Under the pieces are notes generated by a model. The model worked only from the letters and a program-made list of their open reading frames with translations. It was not told the DNA's origin and ran no database searches. The translations under genes were made by a program, and so were the position numbers. Shown here one piece after another: positions 1 to 10,115 of a stretch of 64,000 nucleotides of DNA. The stretch is from Campanula takesimana (Eukaryota > Streptophyta > Magnoliopsida > Asterales > Campanulaceae): positions 682,001 through 746,000 of the forward strand of contig JAOWBW010000303.1 of the NCBI GenBank assembly GCA_026119855.1, given 5' to 3'. How positions within the stretch are numbered: position 1 is the first letter of the stretch; the number at the start of each line of letters is the position of its first letter.

Positions 1-79
1 AAAATAGAAAGTGAGAAAAGAAATAGTAAGTGAGAAAACTGCTATGAGAATGACAAGTGAGTCTCATGAATAAAAACTA

Positions 80-158
<79 letters not shown>

Positions 159-880
159 CTGCTCTTTTCGTCTCAAAACAACTTGCACTACTTTGGAAAA
201 AGTGAACAAGAATTAAGAAGAAAAAGTATATATATTCATTAATTTTGTGAGTGAAAAAGTGATTGTGAATATAATGATTTAAGAATGAAACTTACAACTT
301 GTGTGTGTGTGTGTGTGTGTGTGTGTAACAAGTGGGATAGAATGAATAAAAGTCAATAAAAAAATATTTTTAAAAAAATAAGATTTACTAATGAGGCTTA
401 ACCTTTTGTTTGAATTTATGGTCGGTGAGATCTTCCCCGTGCTTGCTTTTTAATGATTTTATGGTTTCCTTGCTTTAAGCTTCTCTTTTAGCGGTCTTGT
501 TCTTCTAATCTTGAATATTTTTTTCTTTGTGGTGGTGGTGGTGTCAGGTGTGGTGCCATGGCCGGAGAGGAGGAAGATGGGGTTTGGGTTTTCTGGAGAA
601 GAAGAATGAATGAAGAAGAATGGGTAAAATGGGAAAATAAGCGGGTGTTCTTACAAAGTTTGATGTTTTATCATTGTGAAGAGTGGGTAATGTTACTAAG
701 GTGGACGTAATTTAAATAAGGATCTTGTATTTTTTTAATTTCTAAAAAGTCCACAAGTTAAAATTTATTGCTCAAAAGCCCTTGAGACACAACTATCAGA
801 AGTTTTTTGGACTCTATACATGAGTATCCGTGTTTGAGAGACTTGTCACAAACCTTGAATAGACTTTAGAGAAATAAAAA
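1..880. other. AT-rich intergenic DNA, no gene seen
   Basis: No supportable gene. It contains the compound TA/CA/TA microsatellite at about 81-159, a GT run at about 301-327, and a short GGT-rich stretch near 530-545 followed by GAAGAA-rich sequence. The segment beginning near 163 (TCTTTTCGTCTCAAAACAAC) resembles one end of a Stowaway-type MITE, but I found no partner end. Confidence 0.5.
81..159. repeat. Compound microsatellite (TA)n(CA)n(TA)n
   Basis: A TA run, about 20 CA units and a second TA run follow each other without interruption. The block is nearly symmetrical, so it can form cruciform or Z-type structures and is likely to be length-polymorphic. Confidence 0.95.
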
Positions 881-883
881 GAA

Positions 884-1047
884 TAATACTAGGGGCACAA
901 AAAAGTTACAAAATCTTGCTCACAAAATCCTAGGTGTCATAATTGTATTGGTGTTTTTAAGTAGAGTGTGTCAGGTTCATTATCGATGCAACCAATAAAA
1001 TATCGCTACCTCATTTTGTGAGCTTATTTTGTGCCCATAGCATTGCT
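884..1047. mobile_element. Short MITE, family III copy 1
   Basis: About 160 bp with imperfect inverted ends (ATACTAGGGGCACAAAA at the left, TTTTGTGCCCATAGCAT at the right). The interior contains TTGGTGTTTTTAAGTAGAGT and TTATCGATGCAACCAATAAA. The same interior recurs at 1664-1832, 22938-23101, 60570-60745 and, as a half copy, 48038-48120, so it is a dispersed nonautonomous family. The superfamily is not determined. Confidence 0.7.
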
Positions 1048-1198
1048 CAAATAAAAATATATAGAGTCATATTAAGAATAAAAACATTGACTGAAGAGCT
1101 TATAAAAAATGCCCGTTTATTAATAAAACTCTTTAGATTTTTTAACAAAAATAATTAGAATGACATTTATATTTTATCAAAATTCATTTATATTAGTA

Positions 1199-1526
1199 CT
1201 CCTTCCGTCTCAGTTTAAAGTTCTTACTTTCCTTTTTAGTATGTCCCAGTTTAAGGTTTTTAATTGCTTTATTCCATAAATGGAAAATAATGAATAGTGC
1301 TTTGGAGATTTTTGCCCTCAAAAAGTTCATTTAATTACAAAAAAAAAAAAAACAATACTTACTTAACTCACTTTCACCTACTTACTTCATTAAAAGTTTT
1401 TTTGAACATTTATATCCTTCACTCTTTACTTTTTGTTGACTCATTTTCTTTGTTTTTGCCTTAATTTTTTAATAAACGTGTATAATTTATACTAAAAACC
1501 TGAACCTTAAAATAGGACGGAGAGAG
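1199..1526. mobile_element. Stowaway-type MITE
   Basis: The ends are CTCCTTCCGTCTCAG on the left and AGGACGGAGAGAG on the right, forming the inverted CTCCCTCCGTC-type termini of plant Tc1/mariner MITEs. TA dinucleotides flank both sides (1197-1198 and 1527-1528). No coding capacity. Confidence 0.8.
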
Positions 1527-1663
1527 TAATAAAAATCCCGTGATTAATATAAACAGGACATAGGAGTAAGAGATTAGTAGCTGACAAGTCGGAAGTTGGA
1601 AGTCGAGAGAAGAGAGATCCTTTCAAAGCTAGTACTCCTTTTGGTATCAAAGGCAAATAATAA

Positions 1664-1832
1664 AGTTATAAAAGATGGTTATAAAATGTGGCTTACAAAA
1701 TGAGGTGTCATAATTGTGTTGGTGTTTTTAATTAGAATGTACCGGGTCCACTATCGATGTAGCCAATAAAATATTGTCACCACATTTTGTATCCTTAATT
1801 TTGTAAACTTATTTTGTAAGCCTAGCATTGCC
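1664..1832. mobile_element. Short MITE, family III copy 2
   Basis: Shares with the copy at 884-1047 the interior GTGTCATAATTG, TTGGTGTTTTTAA and TATCGATGTAGCCAATAAA. The right end TTTTGTAAGCCTAGCAT matches the left end of the copy near 22938 in inverted form (ATGCTAGGCTTACAAAA). Boundaries are approximate. Confidence 0.65.
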
Positions 1833-1937
1833 CGGTATCAAATTTAGTATCCATTGTTTTTCTTTTTTTTTTTTTCAATTTGAGTTGACACAAAATGACA
1901 AAATAGATGTGAACTTCCCATTTTCAGATTTTAATTT

Positions 1938-2858
1938 GACAAATTCTTCAATAGCCGCACAGCCGCGTGGAGGGCAAACCCGGCGACCCGATCCGACCCG
2001 CCCGGCCCGACTTTCATCCGGCCACTGAGTGACACGTGGCGCGCTGTGAGCCACTCGCTGGTTCACCCAGTCGCGCGCTGCCACGTGTACTCCCTAAAAA
2101 AAAAAAAAAAAAAACTTTAAAATGCTATATCTTGGTATTTATAACTCAGAAAAATAAAATAAAAATACCGTTGTGTTTGTCTCGACGAGACGAAGAAAAC
2201 TATATAGGTCATGATATGGTTTGATTTTTTTTAAAACAAAACATATTTTTTTACACACAAAAAGTTTGAGTTGCTCATCAGCCAGGATGTAACACTCTGT
2301 TCTGGTACAAGTAACACTTTCATCTTCAAAAAGTAACACTTTCTACTGTTAAAGGTAACAGCAGTTTTACAAAAAAAAAAAAAAAATTGGTTTTGCATTT
2401 CAATTGTTACTTTCTCAATAAAAAATTGTTACATTCCAGATATAATGTTACATTTAAGAATATAAACTGTTACAATTGAGAAAAAAAATGTTACATTCAT
2501 TTTTTATGAAATGTAACATTAGTTTAGTTGTCAATCTTATGTTAATTTTGGGAGAAAAAAAGTGTTACATTTGAAAAAAATAGTGTTACATTCCTTTTAA
2601 AAGAGTGTGACATTAGTGTAGTTGTCAATCTTTATGTTATCTTAATCTATTACAGTAAAATTGTGGTACATTTTGAAGAAAAAAAAGTGTTACATTTGAA
2701 AAAAAAAAGTGTTACATTTCGTCATAATAAGTGTTACTTTTGTTGGGAGAAAAAAAAAAGTTAGAGTTGGAAAAAAAAACAGCATTAAAAAAATAAAAAA
2801 ATTGAAAAGGTCGCCGGCCCGCCGCACGCCATGCGACGGGTGTACAGGAGACTGGCCC
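1938..2858. mobile_element. Putative Mutator-type nonautonomous element B with TGTTAC array
   Basis: About 921 bp, bounded by a 9-bp direct repeat TTTTAATTT (1929-1937 and 2859-2867). The repeat is low-complexity, so the boundary is less secure than in the two sister elements. GC-rich ends (to about 2095 and from about 2810) enclose an AT-rich interior in which TGTTAC or GTAACA recurs about fifteen times from 2288 to 2740, often followed by ATT or TTT. The right end in reverse complement carries GTCTCC then CCGTCGCATG, resembling the left end of the element at 39396 (GGTCTCC, CCGTCTCATG). The interior array is the same kind as in elements at 39396-40419 and 59343-60178. No coding region. Confidence 0.55.
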
Positions 2859-2921
2859 TTTTAATTTTAAGAATCACTTCTACACACAAAAAAAAAATTG
2901 GGATACGCACTTATAGTATTT

Positions 2922-2926
2922 GTATC
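2922..2926. repeat. Target-site duplication of the copia element, left copy
   Basis: GTATC immediately precedes the left LTR and is repeated at 12170-12174 after the right LTR. A perfect 5-bp duplication is what Ty1/copia integrase produces. Confidence 0.95.
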
Positions 2927-3899
2927 TGAAAATGTTTGTCAATGACTTTCTGAGAACAGATGTTACCTCAAGTGTTAAGCAACACTCCAGGTAACACTTC
3001 AGACGGACAGAAAATACACACACAAAAATAGTAGAGTTTTTGCAGCGGAAAATAAATAGCACAAGAGAAATATTTTTCTCAAGTTATATAAATATAACTT
3101 GAGATGCCTAGATGGCGAAAACCTTATAATCAAAACCAATTACAAAGTTTAAAATGGTTCCCTATACAAACTATGATATACTCTCTATGGAACCAAAGTA
3201 AGAACAAAGTACAAGATTCTATCCTAACCAAAACTCACTCAAACCCGAAGTATTTGAGTGATAAAAGAGTGTATGGAAGAAAGAATCTCAAAAGGAGCCA
3301 AGAGTACTTTGGTCTTTTTGTGCTATGGATGTGTGTATAAAATTGGCTTGTCTTCAATCTTCATCCAAGCATCTATTTATAGCCAACCAAGACTTGGAGG
3401 CTACACAAATAACAGCCTTGGGCTGTTTGTGATCGTGTGAGGAGGGTGGAGATCATGTGCAAGCCTTATCTCCACAAAACAAGCTTGACTTGGTCTTCCT
3501 TCCTTGATTCTCTCAACCGAATTCTTCATGCCCAAGTCTAAGCTTCACTTTGTTGTACTCCTTGCTTCCAACGCCTTGTACTTCATCTATTTGATCAGCA
3601 ACAAACCTTGGACTTGGTCTTCTCCATATTTAACATATTTAACACATGTTAAATATCTTTGTAACTCCCTTATTTACTCGGCTTTTATGAGTAATTCTTC
3701 ATTAATTTCTTCTCCATGTTTTAAGCTCCATAAATCAACTTTATTATACCTGAAAATATTGACCAACATCTAGACAATAATATTAGGACATTAGTATAAA
3801 ATTATATTAGAAAGAAATGTCAAATTACAAATTATTTTCGTCACAACACTTAGACTGTCAGTGGCAACATCTGAGGTAACACCTCCGTCTGCACTAACA
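2927..3899 (-). repeat. 3' LTR of the copia element
   Basis: 973 bp beginning TGAAAATG and ending CACTAACA on the plus strand, so TG...CA in either orientation. It is nearly identical to 11206-12169. Compared with that copy it has an extra 9-bp unit near 3630. Short open frames inside it (for example 3104-3340) occur identically in both LTRs and are not genes. Confidence 0.97.
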
Positions 3900-3912
3900 A
3901 TCTCCCCCTTAA
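3900..3912 (-). promoter_or_regulatory. Polypurine tract next to 3' LTR
   Basis: On the minus strand the bases before the LTR read TTAAGGGGGAGAT. An AAGGGGGAG-type purine run directly abutting the 3' LTR primes plus-strand DNA synthesis in LTR retrotransposons. Its position confirms that the element runs on the minus strand. Confidence 0.9.
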
Positions 3913-4262
3913 TTTGAGATTTCTTTCCAATCACCTAAGTGTTGGTACCTGCAAAGACAAGTTAACCATATGCAGTATAACAGAGCATTTCACCAAAGAT
4001 TAACTCCCCCTTAATCATGGAGTTAACCGAAACAACAAAGAGTTACTTAATATACTAATTGTAAAGTAGAACCATGTTTAAAACAATTAGTAGTTTAAAA
4101 CAAAAGTAAATCAAAGTTTTAAAATCCACAAAACCACAAGTCATAAACCAAAGCATAACCACCAAAGTATTAAAGTTCTAAATTAAGAACTAAAATACAA
4201 ATTGTTTTAAAAACCAAACCAACCAAAAACAGAAATTGTTTTGAAACCATTTTAAAGTATCA

Positions 4263-4762
4263 AGAAAAACCATTGCCCAAGACTTGTGGCAACATCAACC
4301 TTCAAACAAGGTTATTCTTCTTCTTATCCATCATCCACTAGTACTAGCATCTCCAGTAACATCTTCAGCAGCACGAGTTGTACCAGCATCACCAACAGCA
4401 TCAGTAGCAGCACTAGTATCTGCACTAGTACCAGCACACCATCTCCTCCTGGTTGGGAAGAAATCAAATTAATGAAGCCGATGGTGTCTTCTTGGATGGT
4501 TAAGCAACCGATTTGGAGGAAGAATGGGCTTTTCTTTTAGGTTTCTTGGAGGCGGTAACAGGTGGTTGAGAGGCAGACACACGGTTGGGGTAGGTTGGAC
4601 TGAAGTAGCAACCATGGAAGGATCATCAATGGACATGGCCATAGATGGAGAGATATTGGAAACCATGGGAGATATGTCCATAGATGAAGTAACACCCGAG
4701 ACAACACCCGGTGACTCCTCTTGAGGTGCAGATTGGTTAGGGTTTTGGGAAGGTGAAGCCAT
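4263..4762 (-). pseudogene. Degenerate post-pol ORF (env-like/additional ORF position)
   Basis: On the minus strand an ATG at 4762 opens a 97-codon frame starting MASPSQNPNQSAPQEESPGVV. It is rich in Ser, Pro and Met-Asp repeats and then runs into proline- and histidine-rich sequence. The preceding reading frame appears to shift near 4590, because a neighbouring frame continues with Lys-Pro-Lys-Arg and Ser-rich sequence until stops near 4500. It lies between pol and the 3' LTR, where many Sireviruses carry an env-like or additional ORF. I see no membrane segment and do not recognise the product. It is best described as a decayed additional ORF of the retroelement. Confidence 0.45.
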
Positions 4763-5074
4763 TGTTGAATTTTGAAAGGTAGAAAAGGAGAATTTTTTGA
4801 GAAGGGTTTTGAGGTTGCTGAGGAAGTAAGAAGACGATGAGGAGAGGGAGTATAAAAGGTGTGTGTGTGTGAGATAGAGAGACTAAATAGGGATAGATAA
4901 TTTAGGTAGTTATGGAATGTGAAAAGGATTATTAATTAATTTTAAACTTTAACTCTTATCATTTAAAATAACTAAGATCCTATTTTTTTCTCACATTTAA
5001 AACTAACCTAATTAAACTCCCCCTATTTACAAGCACACAAAATACCAAACCCCCTACACATTTGGTTTTATAAA

Positions 5075-5110
5075 AAAACACGTTTTTTTTTTTTTTTTTT
5101 TTTTTTAATA
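5075..5110. repeat. Poly(T) tract
   Basis: A run of about 24 T (about 5083-5106) inside the post-pol region of the copia element, followed by A-rich sequence. Confidence 0.8.
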
Positions 5111-6104
5111 AAACGAAAAAGAAGAAAGGAAAAAAAAAATAAAAGTCGAAAAGAACAACAACAGTAAAAAATGATAAAATAAAGAGTGCAACATTCTCCA
5201 CCAAATTTAAAAGATGAATCCCTAAATTGTAGGAAGATTGTTCCAACTAAATTTTACCAAAGATAAAAGATTTGTTTAAGACTTTTTCAAAATTGTAAAC
5301 TCTTTTTGTTACAGATAATAAAAAGACTTTCAAACTTTGAAAACTTAACAAACAAATCTGAGATTAAACTAAATAAAAAAACGAATGTAGCACACATTAA
5401 TGTGTTGATGGCAATGATGGTAACACTTAAGGCAACACTTATGATAACATCCCTTGATTATATTGAGGCAATTAAGGCGAGATGACCTCACTTTTGAGGC
5501 GAAGATATACTTTTTTAATAAGCAATTGAGGTGGAACAAGCTTGCCAAATATTAACTAGTTAGGCAAAATAATAATAAAAAAAAAAACTTGTTCTTCATC
5601 TTCAAACACTTAAAAATATAAACATGATTCACACTTCTTTATCTACAGGGAAGCATCGTAGTAGCGAGTTCCGTGCCCCGAGTCCTTATAAAGTGTAAAC
5701 ATGTTTTAGTGATTTGTACCGTTCAAGTAGGAAACATTGTAGTGGTGAACTCCATGTTCCTAATACTTAGTACAAAATCACTAGATAATATCCCCCTTTG
5801 GCAAGAGTGCATCGTCGCAGCGAACGCCGTGCCCCGAACTACTAAGGAAATATTATAAGTGTTTTTAGCCTTTTTGTCTTTTAAAAAAGAATTAGTGACT
5901 TTGTCACTTTTGAGTTTATAGAGATGTTATCAATAATGACACCTAGAGTGTTATCCTACCATAACAAAAAGGCCAGCATGTGCCACCATCAATGAATAGA
6001 AAATACTACTCATTGACAGATTAAAACAGAAACAAAACAATAATATACAAGTGTTATCTCAGATGCTGGTAGCACTTGAGGTAACACCAGAAAACAGGAG
6101 ATTT

Positions 6105-9100
6105 TTAGAGATTACAAAGACCAAGAGAGTTCTTCAAGAAAGAAAATCTCTCAAGGTCTAAGGCTTTTGTAAAAATGTCCGCTAATTGATACTTGGTATC
6201 AATATGCTCTATAGCTATTAAGTCTTTTTCAACCATATCTCTTAAAAAATGATGACGAATATCAATGTGTTTTGTGCGGGAGTGTTGGACAGGGTTCTTG
6301 GAAATGTTGATGGCACTCAAACTATCACAGTACATGATCATATTTTTACTCTCAAGCCCATAGTCGTCTAACATATGTTTTAGCCATATTAATTGAGTAC
6401 AACAGCTCCCCGCTGCCACGTATTCAGACTCAGCAGTAGAGAGCGACACACAATTTTGTTTACGACTATACCATGATACTAGATTATTACCCAAGTAAAA
6501 ACACCCCCCACTAGTACTTTTTCTGTCATCTATATCCCCCGCCCAATCCGAATCACTAAAGCCTACTAGATTTGTATTTGTATCTTTAGCATACCAAATT
6601 CCTAATTCGCTTGTTCCGGAAACATATTTAATTATCTTTTTCACAGAATTAAGATGAGAGACTTTGGGGTTGGATTGGTATCGTTCACAGACACACACAG
6701 AAAACATAATGTCGGGTCGGCTAGAGGTAATGTAAAGAAGGCTACCAATCATGGAACGGTAAAGGGTAGGATCGACTGCTTCTCCCCCTTCATCCTTGCC
6801 GAGTTTAAGTGTAGTAGCCATAGGAACCGAGGAACTTTTTAACCCCTCCAAGCCGAATTTCTTGACTAGATTTTTTGCGTACTTGCTTTGTGAGACGAAT
6901 ATTCCATCGGGTAGTTGTCTTACCTGCAAGCCAAGAAAGAAGTTTAGTTCACCCATCATGCTCATCTCGAAAGTTGATGTCATAGCCTCTACAAAATCAT
7001 TTAAACAAATTTTTGAAGTAGAGCCATAGACTATGTCATCAACATAGATTTGAGCAATGACAAGTTCCTTTCCATGTTTTAGAATGAATAAGGTTCTATC
7101 CGCCTCTCCTCGAATAAAACCATATTCAAGCAAAAAACTAGTTAAACGACCATACCATGCGCGCGGAGCTTGTTTTAGACCGTATAAGGCTTTATCAAGT
7201 CTATACACATGGTTTGGTTGGGATGGATCTTCAAAACCTTTAGGTTGTTCAACAAAAACTTCCTCATCTAAATATCCATTTAAAAATGCTGCTTTAACAT
7301 CCATTTGATACAAAGTGATTCGAAGATAACAAGCTATGGCTAAGAGAAGTCTTATAGACTCAATTCTAGCCACGGGTGCGAAGGTTTCGTCAAAGTCGAT
7401 ACCTTCCACTTGTGTATAGCCTTGAGCCACAAGACGAGCTTTATTTCGAACAATATTACCCTCTTCATCCGTTTTGTTTTTAAAAATCCATTTTGTCCCA
7501 ATAACATTAGTATTAATAGGACGGGGTACTAAAAACCATACATTATTTCGGGTAAATTGATCTAGTTCGTCTTGCATAGATTGAATCCAAAAATTGTCTT
7601 TTAAAGCTTCAATCACATTTTTAGGTTCTATGGATGACACAAAACAAGAGTGTTTTACCTTGGTGTATGTGGTTGACATGCACACATACCTTACCATTTC
7701 CCGATAATTCACGTGTTCTTTGTTTCTTGTTCGGACCCCTTCATTCACTTCCCCAATTACCTGAGTTGTAGGATGATTCCTACGAATTCTGGGTGGAGGA
7801 TCCCTTCTTGCGTCATCATGAACTTCTGCATCAGACTCGGATGGATCACTGGACTCAGGTGCTGCCTGAGGTGCTGTCTCATCGATGATAACATTCTGCT
7901 CAGCATCTGTGTTAACATCTGTGATGTCATTTGCAGTTTGTATGACATCTTCTAACAACACCAGAGGAGACTCTTGAGCACTTTCTCCTGAAATACTTGA
8001 GAGATCATCAAAAACAATGTTAACAGATTCTTGGATGGTTTTTAGTCTAAGATTGTAAACCCTATATGCCTGACTATTTGCCGCATATCCAAGAAATATC
8101 GCCCTATCACTTTTAGAGTCAAACTTTGCTAAGTAATCCCGGTCATTCAAAATGTAACACACACACCCAAAGACATGAAAATAGTGAACTTTTGGCTTCT
8201 TGCCATTCAAAATTTCATAAGGTGTCATAGTGGTTCCGGGTCTTAGAAAAACTCTATTAGTTGTGTGACAAGCCGTGTTAAGTGCCTCGGCCCAAAATCT
8301 TTTAGAAATCTTTTTAGAAAACAACATCACACGAGTCATTTCAAGTAAAGTACGATTTTTCCTTTCGGCCACCCCATTTTGTTGAGGTGTTTTAGGAGCT
8401 GAAAACTCGTGATGTATTCCTTTTCTTTCACAAAAAGTAGAAAATAAAACATTGTCAAATTCTCTCCCATGATCAGATTTGATTCTAAAGATAGAGGCAC
8501 AAAACATGTTTTTGATTTTGGAGTGTAAAAGTTTAAATTTTTCAAAAGTTTCCGATTTTTCTTTTAGAAAATAAACCCAAGTGAATCTCGAAAAATCATC
8601 AACAATGACATAAGAATATCTCTTTCCTCCAAAACTCTCTACCTCAACTGGACCCATTAAATCCATATGTAAGAGTTGAAAACAGTGTGTTGTTCCAGAG
8701 TGTTGCTCGGAATGTTGGGCAGCACTATGGGCAACACGAGTTTGTTTTCCCTTAAGACAATCTTCACAAATGATAGGATTTTTAAGATCTAGTTTAGGAA
8801 TTCCTTTAACAGCATCTAACTTAACAATCTTATCAATGTTCCTCAAATGAACATGTCCCAACTTTTGATGCCATAAGTTTGTGACATCAATTTGTGTGGT
8901 GTTGCACACGAATTTATCTTCCACACGATAACAATTATCACTTGATCTAGTTCCTGTCATAACACAATTGTTAGTACCATCAAAAACTTCACAAGTGTCC
9001 TTGTTAAATTTTACTTCCATGTTGTCATCGCAAAGTTGACTAATACTAATTAAATTAGTTACTAGGCCATCTACATGCAAGACATTTTTTAAAGCAGGAA

Positions 9101-9878
9101 AACCATTCACATTTAGTGTTCCTTTACCTATTATATTACTCTTGCTCCCACCACCATAAGTTACACTACCCCCTTGAACGGATTTATAGTGTTTTAAAAA
9201 TATTTTTGTTCCCGTCATATGGCGTGAACGCCCACTATCAAAATACCATGATCCTTCAACATTTGTTTTTAAGGCAGTATATACAACATCACATCTCACA
9301 TTGGCTTTTGGTTTCCATGACTTCTTTTTTGATATTTTGACTTTCTGACAGTGTGTGTTATCTGGAGTGCTGGGTAACACTTCAGGTAACACATCTGGAC
9401 TGGACTCTTTCTTTGAAAGCTTTGTACATTTATTTTTAAGATGTCCAGTAGTGTGACAGTATTGACACACTTTCCCTTTGTCAGAAACATCATTTGAACA
9501 AGAATTTTGATCAAACTCGTGACCTTTTACAAAATTTACGTTATGTTCATTACAAGACAAAAAAGAAGTAATACTTTCTAATGATTCTTGGAAACCAATA
9601 CCTGCTCTCAAAGGCTTACCCAAGTTTAGGATCTCATCAAGTTTGGACGATCCGGTGTTAAGCTTCTTCAAGGTGGTTTCGGCTAGAGTCAACTTGGCCT
9701 TGACTTTTTCTAGCTCGGCATCTTTCTGGGATGCTTGAGCTTCCATTCGGTTCAAGTAGGCCTTGAGTCCATCGTTCTTCTTGGTTAAAGTCTTAACCAT
9801 TTGGTTCTCCTTCTTCCATTCCTTGAGCATATCCTTATAGAGGATTTTTAAGTCTTCAATGAGCTCATCTTTGCTCAT
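6105..9878 (-). CDS. Copia pol polyprotein (with C-terminal gag segment)
   Basis: 1,257 codons. The first roughly 150 residues are Lys/Glu-rich coiled coil followed by a zinc knuckle CQYCHTTGHLKNKC, a gag-like extension seen in Sirevirus relatives. Next comes the protease motif DSGRSRHMTG near residue 215; family members usually have C or A after DSG, so Arg here is unusual and may impair it. The GAG-pre-integrase HHCC finger follows (HQKLGH...CEDCLKGK). The integrase core has its acidic residues in HMDLMGP, KSDHGREF and QNGVAERKN. Reverse transcriptase includes MDVKAAFLNG and the catalytic YVDD. RNase H follows with SDSDWAGD, STAESEYVA and CDSLSAI. The frame is open throughout after this Met and ends NSLGLCNL. 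It is in the same frame as gag, separated from it by two stops, so the ATG at 9878 may not be a natural start. Product: retrotransposon polyprotein for cDNA synthesis and integration. Confidence 0.93.
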   Translation of the reverse strand: MSKDELIEDLKILYKDMLKEWKKENQMVKTLTKKNDGLKAYLNRMEAQASQKDAELEKVKAKLTLAETTLKKLNTGSSKLDEILNLGKPLRAGIGFQESLESITSFLSCNEHNVNFVKGHEFDQNSCSNDVSDKGKVCQYCHTTGHLKNKCTKLSKKESSPDVLPEVLPSTPDNTHCQKVKISKKKSWKPKANVRCDVVYTALKTNVEGSWYFDSGRSRHMTGTKIFLKHYKSVQGGSVTYGGGSKSNIIGKGTLNVNGFPALKNVLHVDGLVTNLISISQLCDDNMEVKFNKDTCEVFDGTNNCVMTGTRSSDNCYRVEDKFVCNTTQIDVTNLWHQKLGHVHLRNIDKIVKLDAVKGIPKLDLKNPIICEDCLKGKQTRVAHSAAQHSEQHSGTTHCFQLLHMDLMGPVEVESFGGKRYSYVIVDDFSRFTWVYFLKEKSETFEKFKLLHSKIKNMFCASIFRIKSDHGREFDNVLFSTFCERKGIHHEFSAPKTPQQNGVAERKNRTLLEMTRVMLFSKKISKRFWAEALNTACHTTNRVFLRPGTTMTPYEILNGKKPKVHYFHVFGCVCYILNDRDYLAKFDSKSDRAIFLGYAANSQAYRVYNLRLKTIQESVNIVFDDLSSISGESAQESPLVLLEDVIQTANDITDVNTDAEQNVIIDETAPQAAPESSDPSESDAEVHDDARRDPPPRIRRNHPTTQVIGEVNEGVRTRNKEHVNYREMVRYVCMSTTYTKVKHSCFVSSIEPKNVIEALKDNFWIQSMQDELDQFTRNNVWFLVPRPINTNVIGTKWIFKNKTDEEGNIVRNKARLVAQGYTQVEGIDFDETFAPVARIESIRLLLAIACYLRITLYQMDVKAAFLNGYLDEEVFVEQPKGFEDPSQPNHVYRLDKALYGLKQAPRAWYGRLTSFLLEYGFIRGEADRTLFILKHGKELVIAQIYVDDIVYGSTSKICLNDFVEAMTSTFEMSMMGELNFFLGLQVRQLPDGIFVSQSKYAKNLVKKFGLEGLKSSSVPMATTLKLGKDEGGEAVDPTLYRSMIGSLLYITSSRPDIMFSVCVCERYQSNPKVSHLNSVKKIIKYVSGTSELGIWYAKDTNTNLVGFSDSDWAGDIDDRKSTSGGCFYLGNNLVSWYSRKQNCVSLSTAESEYVAAGSCCTQLIWLKHMLDDYGLESKNMIMYCDSLSAINISKNPVQHSRTKHIDIRHHFLRDMVEKDLIAIEHIDTKYQLADIFTKALDLERFSFLKNSLGLCNL

Positions 9879-10115
9879 CTCATCCTCTTACGAACTTCCT
9901 GTATCAAGATTAGTGGAAACCATGAAACAAACATTATTATCAGTACTGAAATTGTTATACCTGACAGATGTGGTCTCGGATGTTATCTCAGTTGACATAA
10001 CATCTCTGGTAACATGTTCAGTCTGCAAGTCACTGACTGTGACATACATGGTTGTTTGATCTGGTTCTTCTTCCTGGACTGAACCCTCATCTTCATTGTC
10101 ACTCAGGGATACCTA
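9879..10115 (-). pseudogene. Gag-pol linker with two in-frame stop codons
   Basis: Between the gag stop and the pol ATG the same reading frame stays open for 78 codons apart from a TAG at 10113-10115 and a TAA at about 9891-9893. The linker encodes acidic, Ser/Thr-rich sequence (LSDNEDEGSVQEEEPD...). The spacing between frames is an exact multiple of three (10115 to 9878 is 79 codons), so no frameshift is present. Either the TAG is read through, or both stops are inactivating mutations. Two stops make simple suppression less likely. Confidence 0.75.

Noticed and set aside
1828..2224. Short frames around the GC-rich block near 2 kb
   Set aside because: They lie in and around the GC-rich terminus of element B, with Pro/Arg-rich translation typical of repeats.
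3104..3773. Open frames inside the LTR (78, 60 and 89 codons) repeated at 11383-12043
   Set aside because: Identical frames in both LTR copies, no protein resemblance. They reflect LTR duplication, not genes.
6654..8545. Several plus- and minus-strand frames overlapping pol
   Set aside because: Shadow frames of the intact minus-strand pol coding region.
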